From Acholoe squamosa (Eukaryota; Annelida; Polychaeta; Phyllodocida; Polynoidae), in contig OX439042.1 in the NCBI GenBank assembly GCA_949317995.1, positions 19,509,174 to 19,573,173 of the forward strand: a stretch of 64,000 nucleotides of DNA, read 5' to 3'. A model generated the notes under the pieces. That model worked only from the letters and a program-made list of their open reading frames with translations, did no database searches and was not told the DNA's origin. Shown here in pieces: positions 1 through 9,908 of the stretch. The position numbers were made by a program, and so were the translations under genes. The number at the start of each line of letters is the position of its first letter. Positions within the stretch are counted from its first letter, which is position 1.

Positions 1-3000
1 ACAGAGATTCGTCGTACAGTTTTGGACCACTGTACTGCCACCTGGGGCTTCTTGTAAAAACTACACTAGTGGTCTGCGATACAATTATGGTGGTCCACTG
101 TTCAGTTTTATGAGGATCCCTGGTAGATTAAACAGTTATTTTTACAGTGTAGACTATTCAAAATCAGTATTTTTCTTTCATGAAATTCATCAAAACGAAA
201 ATACCTTATACGATTAATAATCTTACAAGATTAAGAATGAGGTGCAGAGAAGGAATACAGTCTGATTTAAAGATGATTAATTTTCACAAATGTAATCGTC
301 TGTCCTTCATGAAAGATTATCTTTTTGAATAATGAGAAATAACTTTCCTGGAGTGATCCGGACCTAATGGACAGACAAAATTGGCCATCTGTCATCAACA
401 CCAGACCTTGAAACCATATATTCCATAGGCTCCTCATAGCTGTGCTGAAGGCCAATGGCTGAGTGGTCACATGTCAGGGTCACATGACACAGACCTTGGA
501 GACAGGTTTCCTATGGCAAGGTGAAGCTGAGGGGATGTGTGTGTGAGTGGATGTATGTGTCTGTGGGTGGAGGGGGGGGGGAGTTATTGATCTGCCAAAT
601 TAACACGTTCCTGGGACTGCCAACCACAGTGCAGCGCTTACAGCGCATTGTAGCCTACACAGAGGGGTCAAAGGCCTTATGGACACGGGACATAAAAGGT
701 AGAGCTTGGATACTCTATACAGAAATTAGCTTAGATCAGAAGTACACAGACAAACCACACACCGTTAGAGTCCCTACACAAGGCTGCACCATGGCAGGGG
801 ATTGTGTTAATAGTGGCCTGGGGCTGGAAGTTAGAGCCTGTTAAGGTGGGGAGAAAGAGAACCTCGTTATCACGCTTTCCCTTTTGCTATCTGGAGGGCA
901 TGTGTGGCTAAGTCTACTACAAAGTGAGAGAATCCAGCAGTCATCCAATGTACTTACCGTATATATGCTCCAGACGTTCCATTAGTACTTAGGAAGCGAA
1001 ATCTTATTCTGTAAGGACGAATCCATCCTCCTCAAACATTGGGGAATGTGTACCCCCCCCCCATCACCTACAGTAAGGTTTATATAATAACGCGGTGTCT
1101 TTTTTATTATTGAAAACAACTGAAGGGGTTTGCCAACCCTATCCCAGTGGTCACAAAATTCTTCCAATAATCAGTTGAATCAACATTGAATCAACATGAT
1201 CAATGTTGATCATACTGCAGTTAATGTTGATTCAAAATTATGTGCCCACAGGGATCCATCACGTAGGTACAAGAGTCGAAAGCTTAATTCTCTTCAGTCC
1301 ATTCTTGTTATTACCACTGAATGTAGTAAGTAATCCACAACTCAGACTGAAAGTGCTCAGACTGAAATCTCCACTGCGTAATTTATCAGCAAAGCACCTG
1401 TGTCATTAGCAGTGCTTGTAGATATACAATGGTCTGAAGGTCCATTACAAGGTGCTGTAATACCTCGCATTTGAGGCACGCCCCGCGTATAAGGCGCATC
1501 CCTTACTTGAGGCGACGGTATAGGACTCACCTGGAAGCTATTTATCAAACGTTGGCTCCCCAAATCGGATTGGAAGCCCCATAAAACTCTATGACCACTC
1601 AAAATAGTACAGGGAGGAGGCCACTCATAGGGCTAGCTGTGGCTTTATTTGGACAATGCTAGTAGTGATTTAATGTATAGATATCCTCGCCTATAACATG
1701 CGTCATGTACGCGAGATATTAAGGTAGTACTAGTATCTGCTATGACCATTGACTCACCGTTGTAATTCATATAAAGGTAAGGAGCAAATTTTACCGTAAA
1801 GTATATCCAGGTATTTTCTGCTGAAGAGCCTGAGAATGTCTGTGTTAAATGATATTGCAGAGTTATCAAGGAGTTTTAGTCACTGCAGACTTTCATTACT
1901 GCTGGACACAGGTCAGTCGGGACTTTATTTTAGTTTGAGATAGTAAAACGCCTGGTGGATAGTCACAGCAGATTCCTCAGAGGTTGCAGACTAATGTATT
2001 GCTTGGTGGACCTTGAGGGGGTGGTCATTTTCTTTAACAACAAGTGGGGGTTAATGGATAGGGGAGGGTGTTCAGATGCCGCTTGGGGGAGGCAGGAAAG
2101 ATATCACCTCCATTTTAGTGAAAAGACCCACGTGTTGCTATAGAATAAAACGACAGGGATGGGGGGGGGGGAGAAAAATTTCCCGAAACAGACCAGTAGA
2201 ATATAAAAGTTTTTCCACCAACGCCCACCCCCCTCCCCCGTTATTAAAAATGACCACTCCCTAACGTCTAGCGTTTAGACAGTTTCGCCATGCTCCCTAG
2301 CCACAACGTTCTATAGCATCCATTGTGTATACATGAACGCATTGTGTAACATTCCCCACTTTAATACCAGAAGCAGGGAAGTGCACTTAAGCCTGATTGT
2401 TGTATGTACAATATGCATTGACACGTAAATAGCAATTGGCTGCTCTGGACATGTCTTGCACAAGTCTGTGTCATATAAATAGCTCCTGATTAGGTGAAGT
2501 GTGACCTTAGTCAATAAATGACGTCACATCCGGTATGTTGGTATTCTGCCCAGCTCTAGGCAGCATATAAATACCTACACAGGTCTACATTTGGGTGCCT
2601 TGAAAAAGAAAGGTGTTGTTGAGGCAACAAAGCTCTAAAACTAGGATATGTGCAAGTTGAATTTTTTCATCTTCTCATTTTGAAAGTACCAGGAAGGACT
2701 TGTGAATACACATCATAATTGTTACAGTGAATCACAGATTGCTTCAGCTACTATGTAACAAACCAAATGAAAGTTGTGCAACTGATTACCCTTATCTACC
2801 TAGCTCATCTAAAATCTCTTTATTCATCTCAGGGAAAGAGTTACATGTTATTTGATCATCTATAGATGGCTGAAAGATCTTTACACGCGCAGAGACAGGA
2901 GTGCAGCATCAAAGATACATGTACAATCAAAATTTCTGAATCTGACCAATTAAGTGAAGTCACGAGTCATTTATTGCCTATTGAGCCCCTCCCATACTTT

Positions 3001-3324
3001 GCAATAAATCACTCATCCCTAAAATTGTCAAATTTGGGAATGGTTTCTTGGTCGTGCTTTAGAAAAATGTTGCATTAATATACCTTTATTTTCATTTGAC
3101 CCTACAGATGAGTCCACAACAGGCTAAAATTCCCTTTCTCAGGTCTAAAGGCTATAGTTTAACCACCCCTTATCACAGTGATGAGTGATTAGTGAGTCAT
3201 ATGATGGTATAGGGTACATGCAATGAAAGTCAGGTATAGTTGGCTCATCGTCGCCCTGAAGTCTGTTTAAGACTTAGAACAAGACAAAAAGGGAAAACAA
3301 ATTGAGATGCACGTAAGCCACCTC
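1..3324. other. Intergenic DNA, no gene recognised
   Basis: I see no convincing coding exon here. Open frames are short and have no recognisable domain. Visible structure is limited to G-runs near 572-582 and 2160-2172, a C-run near 1055, a short AT-rich dyad around 1170-1220 made of repeated TCAACAT/ATGTTGA words, and a GTATAAGGCGC word near 1485 that resembles the ends of the GTATAAGACGC elements at 61.6 and 62.3 kb. CAGTGG/CCACTG words at 25-105 resemble those at 4.3-5.4 kb. Confidence 0.6.
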
Positions 3325-3539
3325 TACCTCCATAGAATAAAGCACCTATGGTATACTAGTGCAGGATGCTGTGTAATTCGTAGGAATTTGCTGTGCAAAT
3401 TGATTTTTTTTTTTGCATATTTGGATAGGTAATAGACATAGTTAACAGAAAATTTTAGGGTCCATTTTTTTTTGGATCCATAACACCTGTTTTTTGGGCA
3501 CTTTTCAAAATGTCTGCCCATGAGTAGACTTTGGCTCAT

Positions 3540-4110
3540 ATTTCAGGTAATGGGATGATTCTGATGATCTTTACATCAAGATAGGGGGTTTCGAGAATGC
3601 TGATTTCATAAATGATGGTTTTAGATCAATCTAAGGTCATTTATGTAAGGTCATTTGATCAAGGTCAAGGTCATAACTGCAATGAAATATCAAATTTTAG
3701 GAGGAAATGAGTTTTTGATAAACTTTACACCTAGCTGGGTTTTTTTTTTAGTATGCTGATTCAGAAAATGAGGGTTTCAGACTGATGCAAGGTCATTTAC
3801 AAGGTCTTTGTATCAAGGTCAAGGTCATAAATTTAATGTGATAGAAAGTCATATTCAAAGGGGAAATGGGCTATTCATGATTAGTTAAAATGTCACTGTG
3901 GGGTTTTGAGGATGCTAATTCAAAAGATGGGGGTTTCATATCAATTTGAGTTCTTTCACAAGGTCATTTGATCAAGGTCAAGGTCATAACAGTGATAAAA
4001 TGTATGTTTTAGAAGGAAATAGGCCAATTTTGATTATCGTTACATGCAAATAGGGTGTTGAGGGTGTACGAGTTACAATGGATGCATTTAGGAGAAGATG
4101 AAAGGGTTAG
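3540..4110 (+). repeat. ~153-bp tandem repeat, left arm, AAGGTCA-rich
   Basis: Three to four diverged copies. Each carries TCAAGGTCAAGGTCAT (starts at 3659, 3813 and 3972, spaced 154 and 159 bp) followed by a block containing GATCTTTACAT and GAAAATGAGGGTTTCAGA. The same unit occurs inverted in the other arm. Confidence 0.8.
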
Positions 4111-4269
4111 GGGTAGTCCAAAACAATTCTTAAAAGCTTTCAATATATATTTTTTTTGTGAAAAGAATTAGGAATATCAAAATAAGGCATGGTCACTGTT
4201 GGTTTGTTTCAAGTATGTTCACACTTTCCCTACAAAACATATGGTCCGTCCATATAAACTCACAACCCG

Positions 4270-5400
4270 GACCATAAGGCAGTGGCCACTGCCATATCAA
4301 CTGTTTTGGCACTGCAAAGGCAGTCATTACTGGGAATTCACTCACTCTTCACCCTGTTGATGCAGTTATGAATAAGTGGTCCACTGCCTTCTAACTGAAG
4401 CCTCTCTGCATAGCAGTGTGGATGCAGTGGGCAGCTGCATTCTGGCTGAAGCACCTGGTCAGATTTCCGAAACCACTGCATTACCACTCTCCCCCCACTG
4501 ATGATTCAGTGGTCCACTGATTTGACACTGTGGTTCTAGCTATAATATGTATACCCATTATTGATTAGGTATATCATATACAAGCTGTTGAACAGAGCTT
4601 AGTATAATTAGATACTGGCTAGTTAACATTAACAACCAAGGATGCCTACTGGTTTTATCATACTGCATGGTGGAGGATAGGATGATTCCAATGCCATGCT
4701 TTTCAAAATGCTTGATTTGTTCTTCTAAAATATTACATGAATGCACTCTACAAAATATTCTGTCTTTCATCAAAACTAAAATCATTCTTTATTACATTGG
4801 GTGTGCAATCTTGGGAAAGACATCTGATACACTTAGAGTATCCTCCTTTTCCCTGACCATTACAAATCCACTCGATTCAGGCACACAAAGTAGGATTGGG
4901 GATGAAGCTCAGTGGTAGAATACTTGCTTAGGTTGTGAGGGGTCTGGAGTTCTCCTCCCAGTCAAGCCAGAGTAGATGAGGCCATAGATGTATACATGCC
5001 AGAAACGTTCTCAGCACATGTAGTTAGATGCACACAGCAGTAATAGAAGAGGTGACTCTTTTACCACTGCCCCCTGACCCCAGCAGTTACTGTGCAGTGG
5101 GCCCTCCTTATGCACTGCAGAAGCAGGATGCAGTGAAGAGGCAGTGGGTGGTTGCTTTACCACTGCTACCTCATTTATATATTTCGGACAGGCTGTTTTG
5201 TGACTGCATTCCCACTGTCCTTTAACTGCTGATGGACTGTTTTATTACTCCATTTCACCCACAGCTTGATGGCAATCAGTGTGAAGTGTCCACTGCACAA
5301 TGACTTCATATCCACTGCAGCATTACTGAAAAATACACTGTTGTACCACTCTGGGACCACTTCTGGTGAACACTGCATCTTGACTGATTACCCACTACTT
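4270..5400. repeat. CAGTGG/CCACTG-rich degenerate repeat region
   Basis: Two blocks (4270-4540 and 5035-5390) are full of CACTGC, GCAGTGG and CAGTGGTCCACTG words in both orientations. They look like one diverged short-period repeat split by unrelated DNA that includes the tRNA-like sequence at 4898. No coding function is seen. Confidence 0.5.
4898..4965 (+). repeat. tRNA-derived SINE head or pseudo-tRNA (Ala-like)
   Basis: GGGGATGAAGCTCAGTGG matches the start of an alanine-type tRNA with a good A box. The B-box position reads GGTCTGGAGTTCTCCTCCC, a damaged TPsiC arm. The anticodon arm and acceptor pairing are not convincing, so this is more likely a SINE head than a working tRNA. Confidence 0.5.
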
Positions 5401-7084
5401 TCACATGTTATATTTGAGGCTAATTAGTGTATCACATATATGTTAGAAACAACAAGAGAACAACACATAAATGATCAGTGTCTCTCTGAGGATACACTAT
5501 CCTTAAGATAACCTCTTTCTAATGTGGTCACCTCACCAATGTGGTTGCTTTTAAGAACAAGGAATGGTGACCACATCGGTTGACTCAAACACAGATCTGA
5601 TGAGGCTTTGTCTCATGCACATGGAGTTATTACAAAAAGCATGTGGCATCATAATTGTGCCAGCTGGAACAATCATTTCAGTTTTAAAGTCTTTTGATCT
5701 AAAGATCTCCCATCAGAGACCTAGAGGTGTTGTCTAAAATTGTGTTGCATATATTTTGCAGACAACTGATTCCAATGGTTTTACTTTATGCAGGAGTTTT
5801 GCACCTCCCATTTTGGAAGAAGATGGCATATCTAATTCTCCAAGGTTCTAAACCTATAAGAAAAACACTATCCAATTTTCATGAGGACTTATTCTGATTG
5901 CCTTTCCATCAAATAAAAAGATTCTGGCACAATTATTGAAATATGTGTCACTAAAGAGAAAGGCAGCAGGTTTATCTGATGCATCTGATGACGTCACAGT
6001 TGACAAAATGCATTAGATGCTCCATTGCTTATACATTGAAGGTGTTGCAAAACGTGTTATATTGATAATAATAAAAGTACAGGATAATGATACTCCACAA
6101 GGGTCTTCTATTAGGTTATATATTGATATTTGCCAATGGAAGTAGCAAAACATACCAGATGATAAGCTACAAAGACCATCTGTTAACACCCTAACAATGC
6201 TATACAAGCACAACTGTGACACATTTTGTCAATCATGACATCATCAAATGTATCAGATAAACCTGCTTCTCTTCTATATAGCACTTGACACTCATCTCAA
6301 TAACCATGCCAGAATCTTTTTATTTGACATACAGTCCTTCAGAATACGGTATCATGAAAATTGAATAGGGGTTTTCTTTGACCATGAATGAATCACCATC
6401 CTCATGGCAGACAAAGGCATTTAATGTCAACCAATCAAGGGGGTAAACACTTCACCAGGGAACCTAAATGCTCATAACTTAATTCCTCTTCACATACTTG
6501 ATAGTCTATATGGCAACATATTCAAATGAATACATGCATGGTTGCCTGATACAGAGATGTTTTTTTTTTAGCCTTAAAACTCACTCTCATAGAATATTTG
6601 TACAGACATAGGTGGAGATATAAGATATATGCCACAACACTCACTTATCTATGTCAATTATAGTTGGCAGTCCCCCATCATGGTGTCAATATTAGATATA
6701 GAGCATTCTCTTCATCCACCCTGAATAGGTCAAATGCCTATCTCCCCTTCCTTCCCAAGCAGTTAGAACTTTGGATTTTGAACATAATGCAACAAAAGTT
6801 GATTACAAATAAATTGATCTGCATTTTCTTTTATTGTTTTACTCTGGTTGTACTCATTTCTATGACTGATGAGTGCTTGATGATCATGATCCTTTGGGGC
6901 TGATTACATGCTAGGCTGGTCTAGTATCAGAGGGACACAGGCTGAACATTCACAAGCCTAGCATGATTTTGCTGTTATTCCCAGTTCTTTGCATATACTG
7001 TAAATATTAGTCCAGTATGGAACATTTAGTGTAATATTCAGCATTTCAGCTCTTGAACAGTTCTTTGACAGAGTATTAAAACTC

Positions 7085-7965
7085 TTCTTAATTGGCATAC
7101 GTTAGGTATAGCAGTCATGACCTTAACTTTGATCAAATCACCTTGGGAACAACCTCCAATTGATCTGAAATCTTATTTAGATATGTAGATCATCAAAATT
7201 GGCCAATTTCCAACCTGAAATATGAGATTGCAAAACTTTGCAACCTTAACATAACCCTTTAAATGATATCAAATTGGTTTGAAACCCTCACCGTCTGATT
7301 CGGCATCTTCAAAGCTCCTAGTTAGACCTATGAAGGATCAGTCAGCCGAATATATCATGAAGTATCAGATTGTATTGCATCTATCACCTTGACCTTGATC
7401 TCAAATTGGTCTGACACCCTAATTTTCTGAATCAGCACTCTTAAAAGCCGGTAATTATATATAAAGATCATCAGAATCAGCCAATCCTAAAATGTATGTC
7501 ATTCTATACTAGCTATGACTTTGACCTTGATCAAATGACCTTGTGAATAACCTCAAATTAATCTGGAATACTCATTTTCTGAATCAGCATCCTCATGAAC
7601 CCCTAATTAGATGTCTACATCATGATTAGCTGATTTCCCCCTATAATATGGTATTCTATCACAGCTATGACCTTGACCTTGATCAAATGACCTTGGAAAT
7701 GACCTTGAATTATTCTGAACCCTCATTTTCTGAATAAGCATCCACAAAAGCCCCTAGTTTGATGTACAGCTCATCAAAATCAAGTGATTTCTTCCTAAAG
7801 TGTGATATTTCATCGCAGTTATGACCTTGACCTTAATCATATGACCTTGTAAATGACCTCAAATTGATCTGCAACCCTCATCTATAAAAGCAGCATCCCA
7901 AAAAAATTTTGATGTAAAGATCATAAAAATCATCCCATTATTACCTGAAATATAAGTCTTCTCTG
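7085..7965 (-). repeat. ~153-bp tandem repeat, right arm, AAGGTCA-rich
   Basis: Inverted and longer counterpart of the array at 3540-4110. ATGACCTTGACCTTGATCAA-type motifs recur near 7116, 7384, 7515, 7667 and 7821; the last three are 152 and 154 bp apart. On the minus strand these read as TCAAGGTCAAGGTCAT. Confidence 0.8.
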
Positions 7966-8205
7966 TGGCGGCCATTTTGAAAAGTGCCCAAAAACGGGTG
8001 TTAGGGATCCTAAAATTTTCTGTTAGTGTCCATTTCCCTTCCAAATCTGCAAAAAAATCAATTTGCACAGGATATTCCTACGGGAGCCCTTTTTTGAACA
8101 CAGCATCTTGGACTATAGGCGCAATGTTTCATACAGTTCTGCTGAACATGTTAAGGTGTTTACTGTCTCTATATCTAACATCTTTACTGTCTCTATATCT
8201 AACAC

Positions 8206-8240
8206 TATAGAATATATATATATATATATATATATATACA
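8206..8240. repeat. (TA)n microsatellite at the element border
   Basis: An uninterrupted TA run abuts the end of the YR retrotransposon. The far side of the element (from 13107) continues with TATATATGTGTG, so the element appears to have inserted into a TA/TG microsatellite. Just before it, a ~22-bp TTACTGTCTCTATATCTAAC unit is duplicated (8158-8205). Confidence 0.75.
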
Positions 8241-8407
8241 TTATCTCGCTACCAGGGAATAATTAATACCGGTAATAACGATAATATAATAATGTTGATA
8301 TATACAGTGGTAATAATACACGATATAGTAATATAACAAATGATCATATCACAGACACATGAGTTTGGTGGGTTGCTGACCTTGGGGCTATCAGCACCAT
8401 ACATGCC
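8241..8407 (-). repeat. Split direct repeat B2
   Basis: A 167-bp sequence beginning TTATCTCGCTACCAGGGAAT on the plus strand, almost identical to 8715-8881. It forms the 3' terminus of the YR retrotransposon and borders the TA microsatellite. Confidence 0.9.
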
Positions 8408-8486
8408 TTTATTAATCGACAACAATAGATATATTAGTTGACAAAAGACAAAGTCAGCATAGTGAATATCAATGAAACAATAGTAA

Positions 8487-8712
8487 AATTTAAAATTTGA
8501 AAATCAGGTAAGCACCTGGCGTGGTGTTACCTGTACCAGGGGAATTTGCCAACTGACGGTTATTCCAAATGCGACCTCTTATATACTGGAGGAGTTGTGT
8601 AGATGACGTCATGGTATGACATCATAGATATTGGTACGCCCTGGAGGAAAGTAGTCCCCCTAACCGTTCGCGGCTAATTATATAAATATACACGAGTGTA
8701 TATAGTTCCATA
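8487..8712 (-). repeat. Split direct repeat A2
   Basis: A 226-bp sequence nearly identical to 12885-13110, ending TATAGTTCCATA on the plus strand. It lies directly against B1, giving the B1-A2 junction expected of a circular-intermediate YR retrotransposon. Confidence 0.9.
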
Positions 8713-8714
8713 AG

Positions 8715-8881
8715 TTATCTCGCTACCAGGGAATGATTAATACCGGTAATAACGATAATATAATAATGTTGATATATACAGTGGTAATAATACACGATAT
8801 AGTAATATAATAAATGATCATATCACAGACACATGAGTTTGGTGGGTTGCTGACCTTGGGGCTATCAGCACCATACATGCC
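8715..8881 (-). repeat. Split direct repeat B1
   Basis: Second copy of the 167-bp B repeat, directly downstream of the recombinase stop in element orientation and two bases from A2. Confidence 0.9.
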
Positions 8882-8921
8882 AAACACCTAAACACGCCAA
8901 ACACATGTGAAACAATACCAA

Positions 8922-9908
8922 TCAGCAATGCAATTGAGATTGGCAAAGTCTATCTAATTCCAAAAGTTCATTTTTATAATTATGTAAATAAGTGAAAACA
9001 GAATTAGATTTCCAATTAACCTTCTTTTTAATAGACTCTATACTAAGACCCGCATCCTTTAACATTGTGGCACCACCGTGCCTAAGAGAATGAGTGGAAA
9101 CCCAACCTTTGATGCCAGCTCGTAAAGATAAAGATTTCAACTTTGAATTAACAAATTGATATTGTAGAGGCACACCATGAATTTTGAATAAAATATCTCT
9201 CACACCCCTACCTGTGCACAATTTTTTTAAGTCTTTAGATGGACAAAACAGTGAGGTATCGTTCCTATACAAATATATATGAAAAGAATTTTTACCCAGC
9301 TGGTCAGTTTTAGAAGATTTAACACGAATGGTGGCAAAACTTTTAAATATCTTTACATCTTCTACCCTTAAAGTATGAGGAGAAGCCACCACATGTCCTA
9401 CCCTGAGTACACCTCTATAACACAATAATATAGCTAACCAGAATTTCATGTCCGCCATGTTGGATAGGTCTAGATTGGACCTGATCCTCAACATATCTTT
9501 TGGATTAAGTGGATGAATTTTTCTGACTGCACAAGAGTAATCTCTCTCTATACCATCTAGGACTTTTTTAATAATAAAATTACTACTATAGTCCACATAA
9601 CCTTTAAGTTTTTGAAAATACCAAACTGCAGACATGTAATTCTTTACAGACGAAGGCTTCATAAAATCAGACAAATATACAGCATATATAGAACCTTGAG
9701 ATGGAGAACAAGGAAAAGATTGTAAATTAAATTTTTTACAAAATTTTTTATACCTTCTGAGCTGTTGTTTCCTTGCTCTCCTCGTATTCTCTGATACACA
9801 CTTCATCAAAAGTGACCTTTTTCTGTTTTGTAACCTTTTCCACTCTGGAATTAAAGCAACACATGTTATTACTACGTAAAGTATTTTTACATTTTTCAGG
9901 TACACCAT
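8922..9908 (-). CDS. Tyrosine recombinase of YR retrotransposon
   Basis: A 328-residue frame encoding the integrase of the element. Tyrosine recombinases integrate circular DNA through a covalent phosphotyrosine and leave no target duplication. The expected catalytic residues are visible: R169 in GVLRVGHVV, H273 and R276 in HSLRHGGAT, and Y307 in VFTYLHNY. The N-terminal third is basic and helical (TRRARKQQLRRYKKF), as in the core-binding domain. The frame overlaps the end of the RT/RNase H ORF by about 160 bp in another frame. Translation may start at the first ATG (9908) or at a later Met about 35 residues in, where the similarity to recombinases begins. No stop or frameshift interrupts it, so this is the best-preserved frame of the element. 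Confidence 0.88.
   Translation of the reverse strand: MVYLKNVKILYVVITCVALIPEWKRLQNRKRSLLMKCVSENTRRARKQQLRRYKKFCKKFNLQSFPCSPSQGSIYAVYLSDFMKPSSVKNYMSAVWYFQKLKGYVDYSSNFIIKKVLDGIERDYSCAVRKIHPLNPKDMLRIRSNLDLSNMADMKFWLAILLCYRGVLRVGHVVASPHTLRVEDVKIFKSFATIRVKSSKTDQLGKNSFHIYLYRNDTSLFCPSKDLKKLCTGRGVRDILFKIHGVPLQYQFVNSKLKSLSLRAGIKGWVSTHSLRHGGATMLKDAGLSIESIKKKVNWKSNSVFTYLHNYKNELLELDRLCQSQLHC

Larger units (their letters stand above)
3325..8142. repeat. Giant imperfect palindrome (foldback-like element)
   Basis: The sequence near 3325-4110 reappears inverted at about 7085-8142. Both outer ends contain a GCxCCTAT word, then GATGCTGTGT, then a stretch ending in GGGCACTTTTCAAAATG near 3498-3513, which is inverted near 7973-7990. 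An inner pair of arms (about 5845-6009 and 6222-6391) is also inverted, centred near 6116, sharing GTTTATCTGAT and AAATAAAAAGATTCTGGCA. The left half is about 700 bp longer, mainly through the CAGTGG-rich segment at 4270-5400. No transposase or other ORF is recognisable, so if mobile it is non-autonomous. Outer boundaries are approximate and I found no target duplication. Confidence 0.7.

Noticed and set aside
521-844. 107-residue plus-strand ORF
   Set aside because: No homology, no splice context, crosses a G-run.
4898-4965. Functional tRNA-Ala
   Set aside because: T-arm is damaged and the acceptor stem does not pair.
6013-6222. 69-residue ORF at the centre of the first palindrome
   Set aside because: No recognisable domain; lies in the loop between inverted arms.
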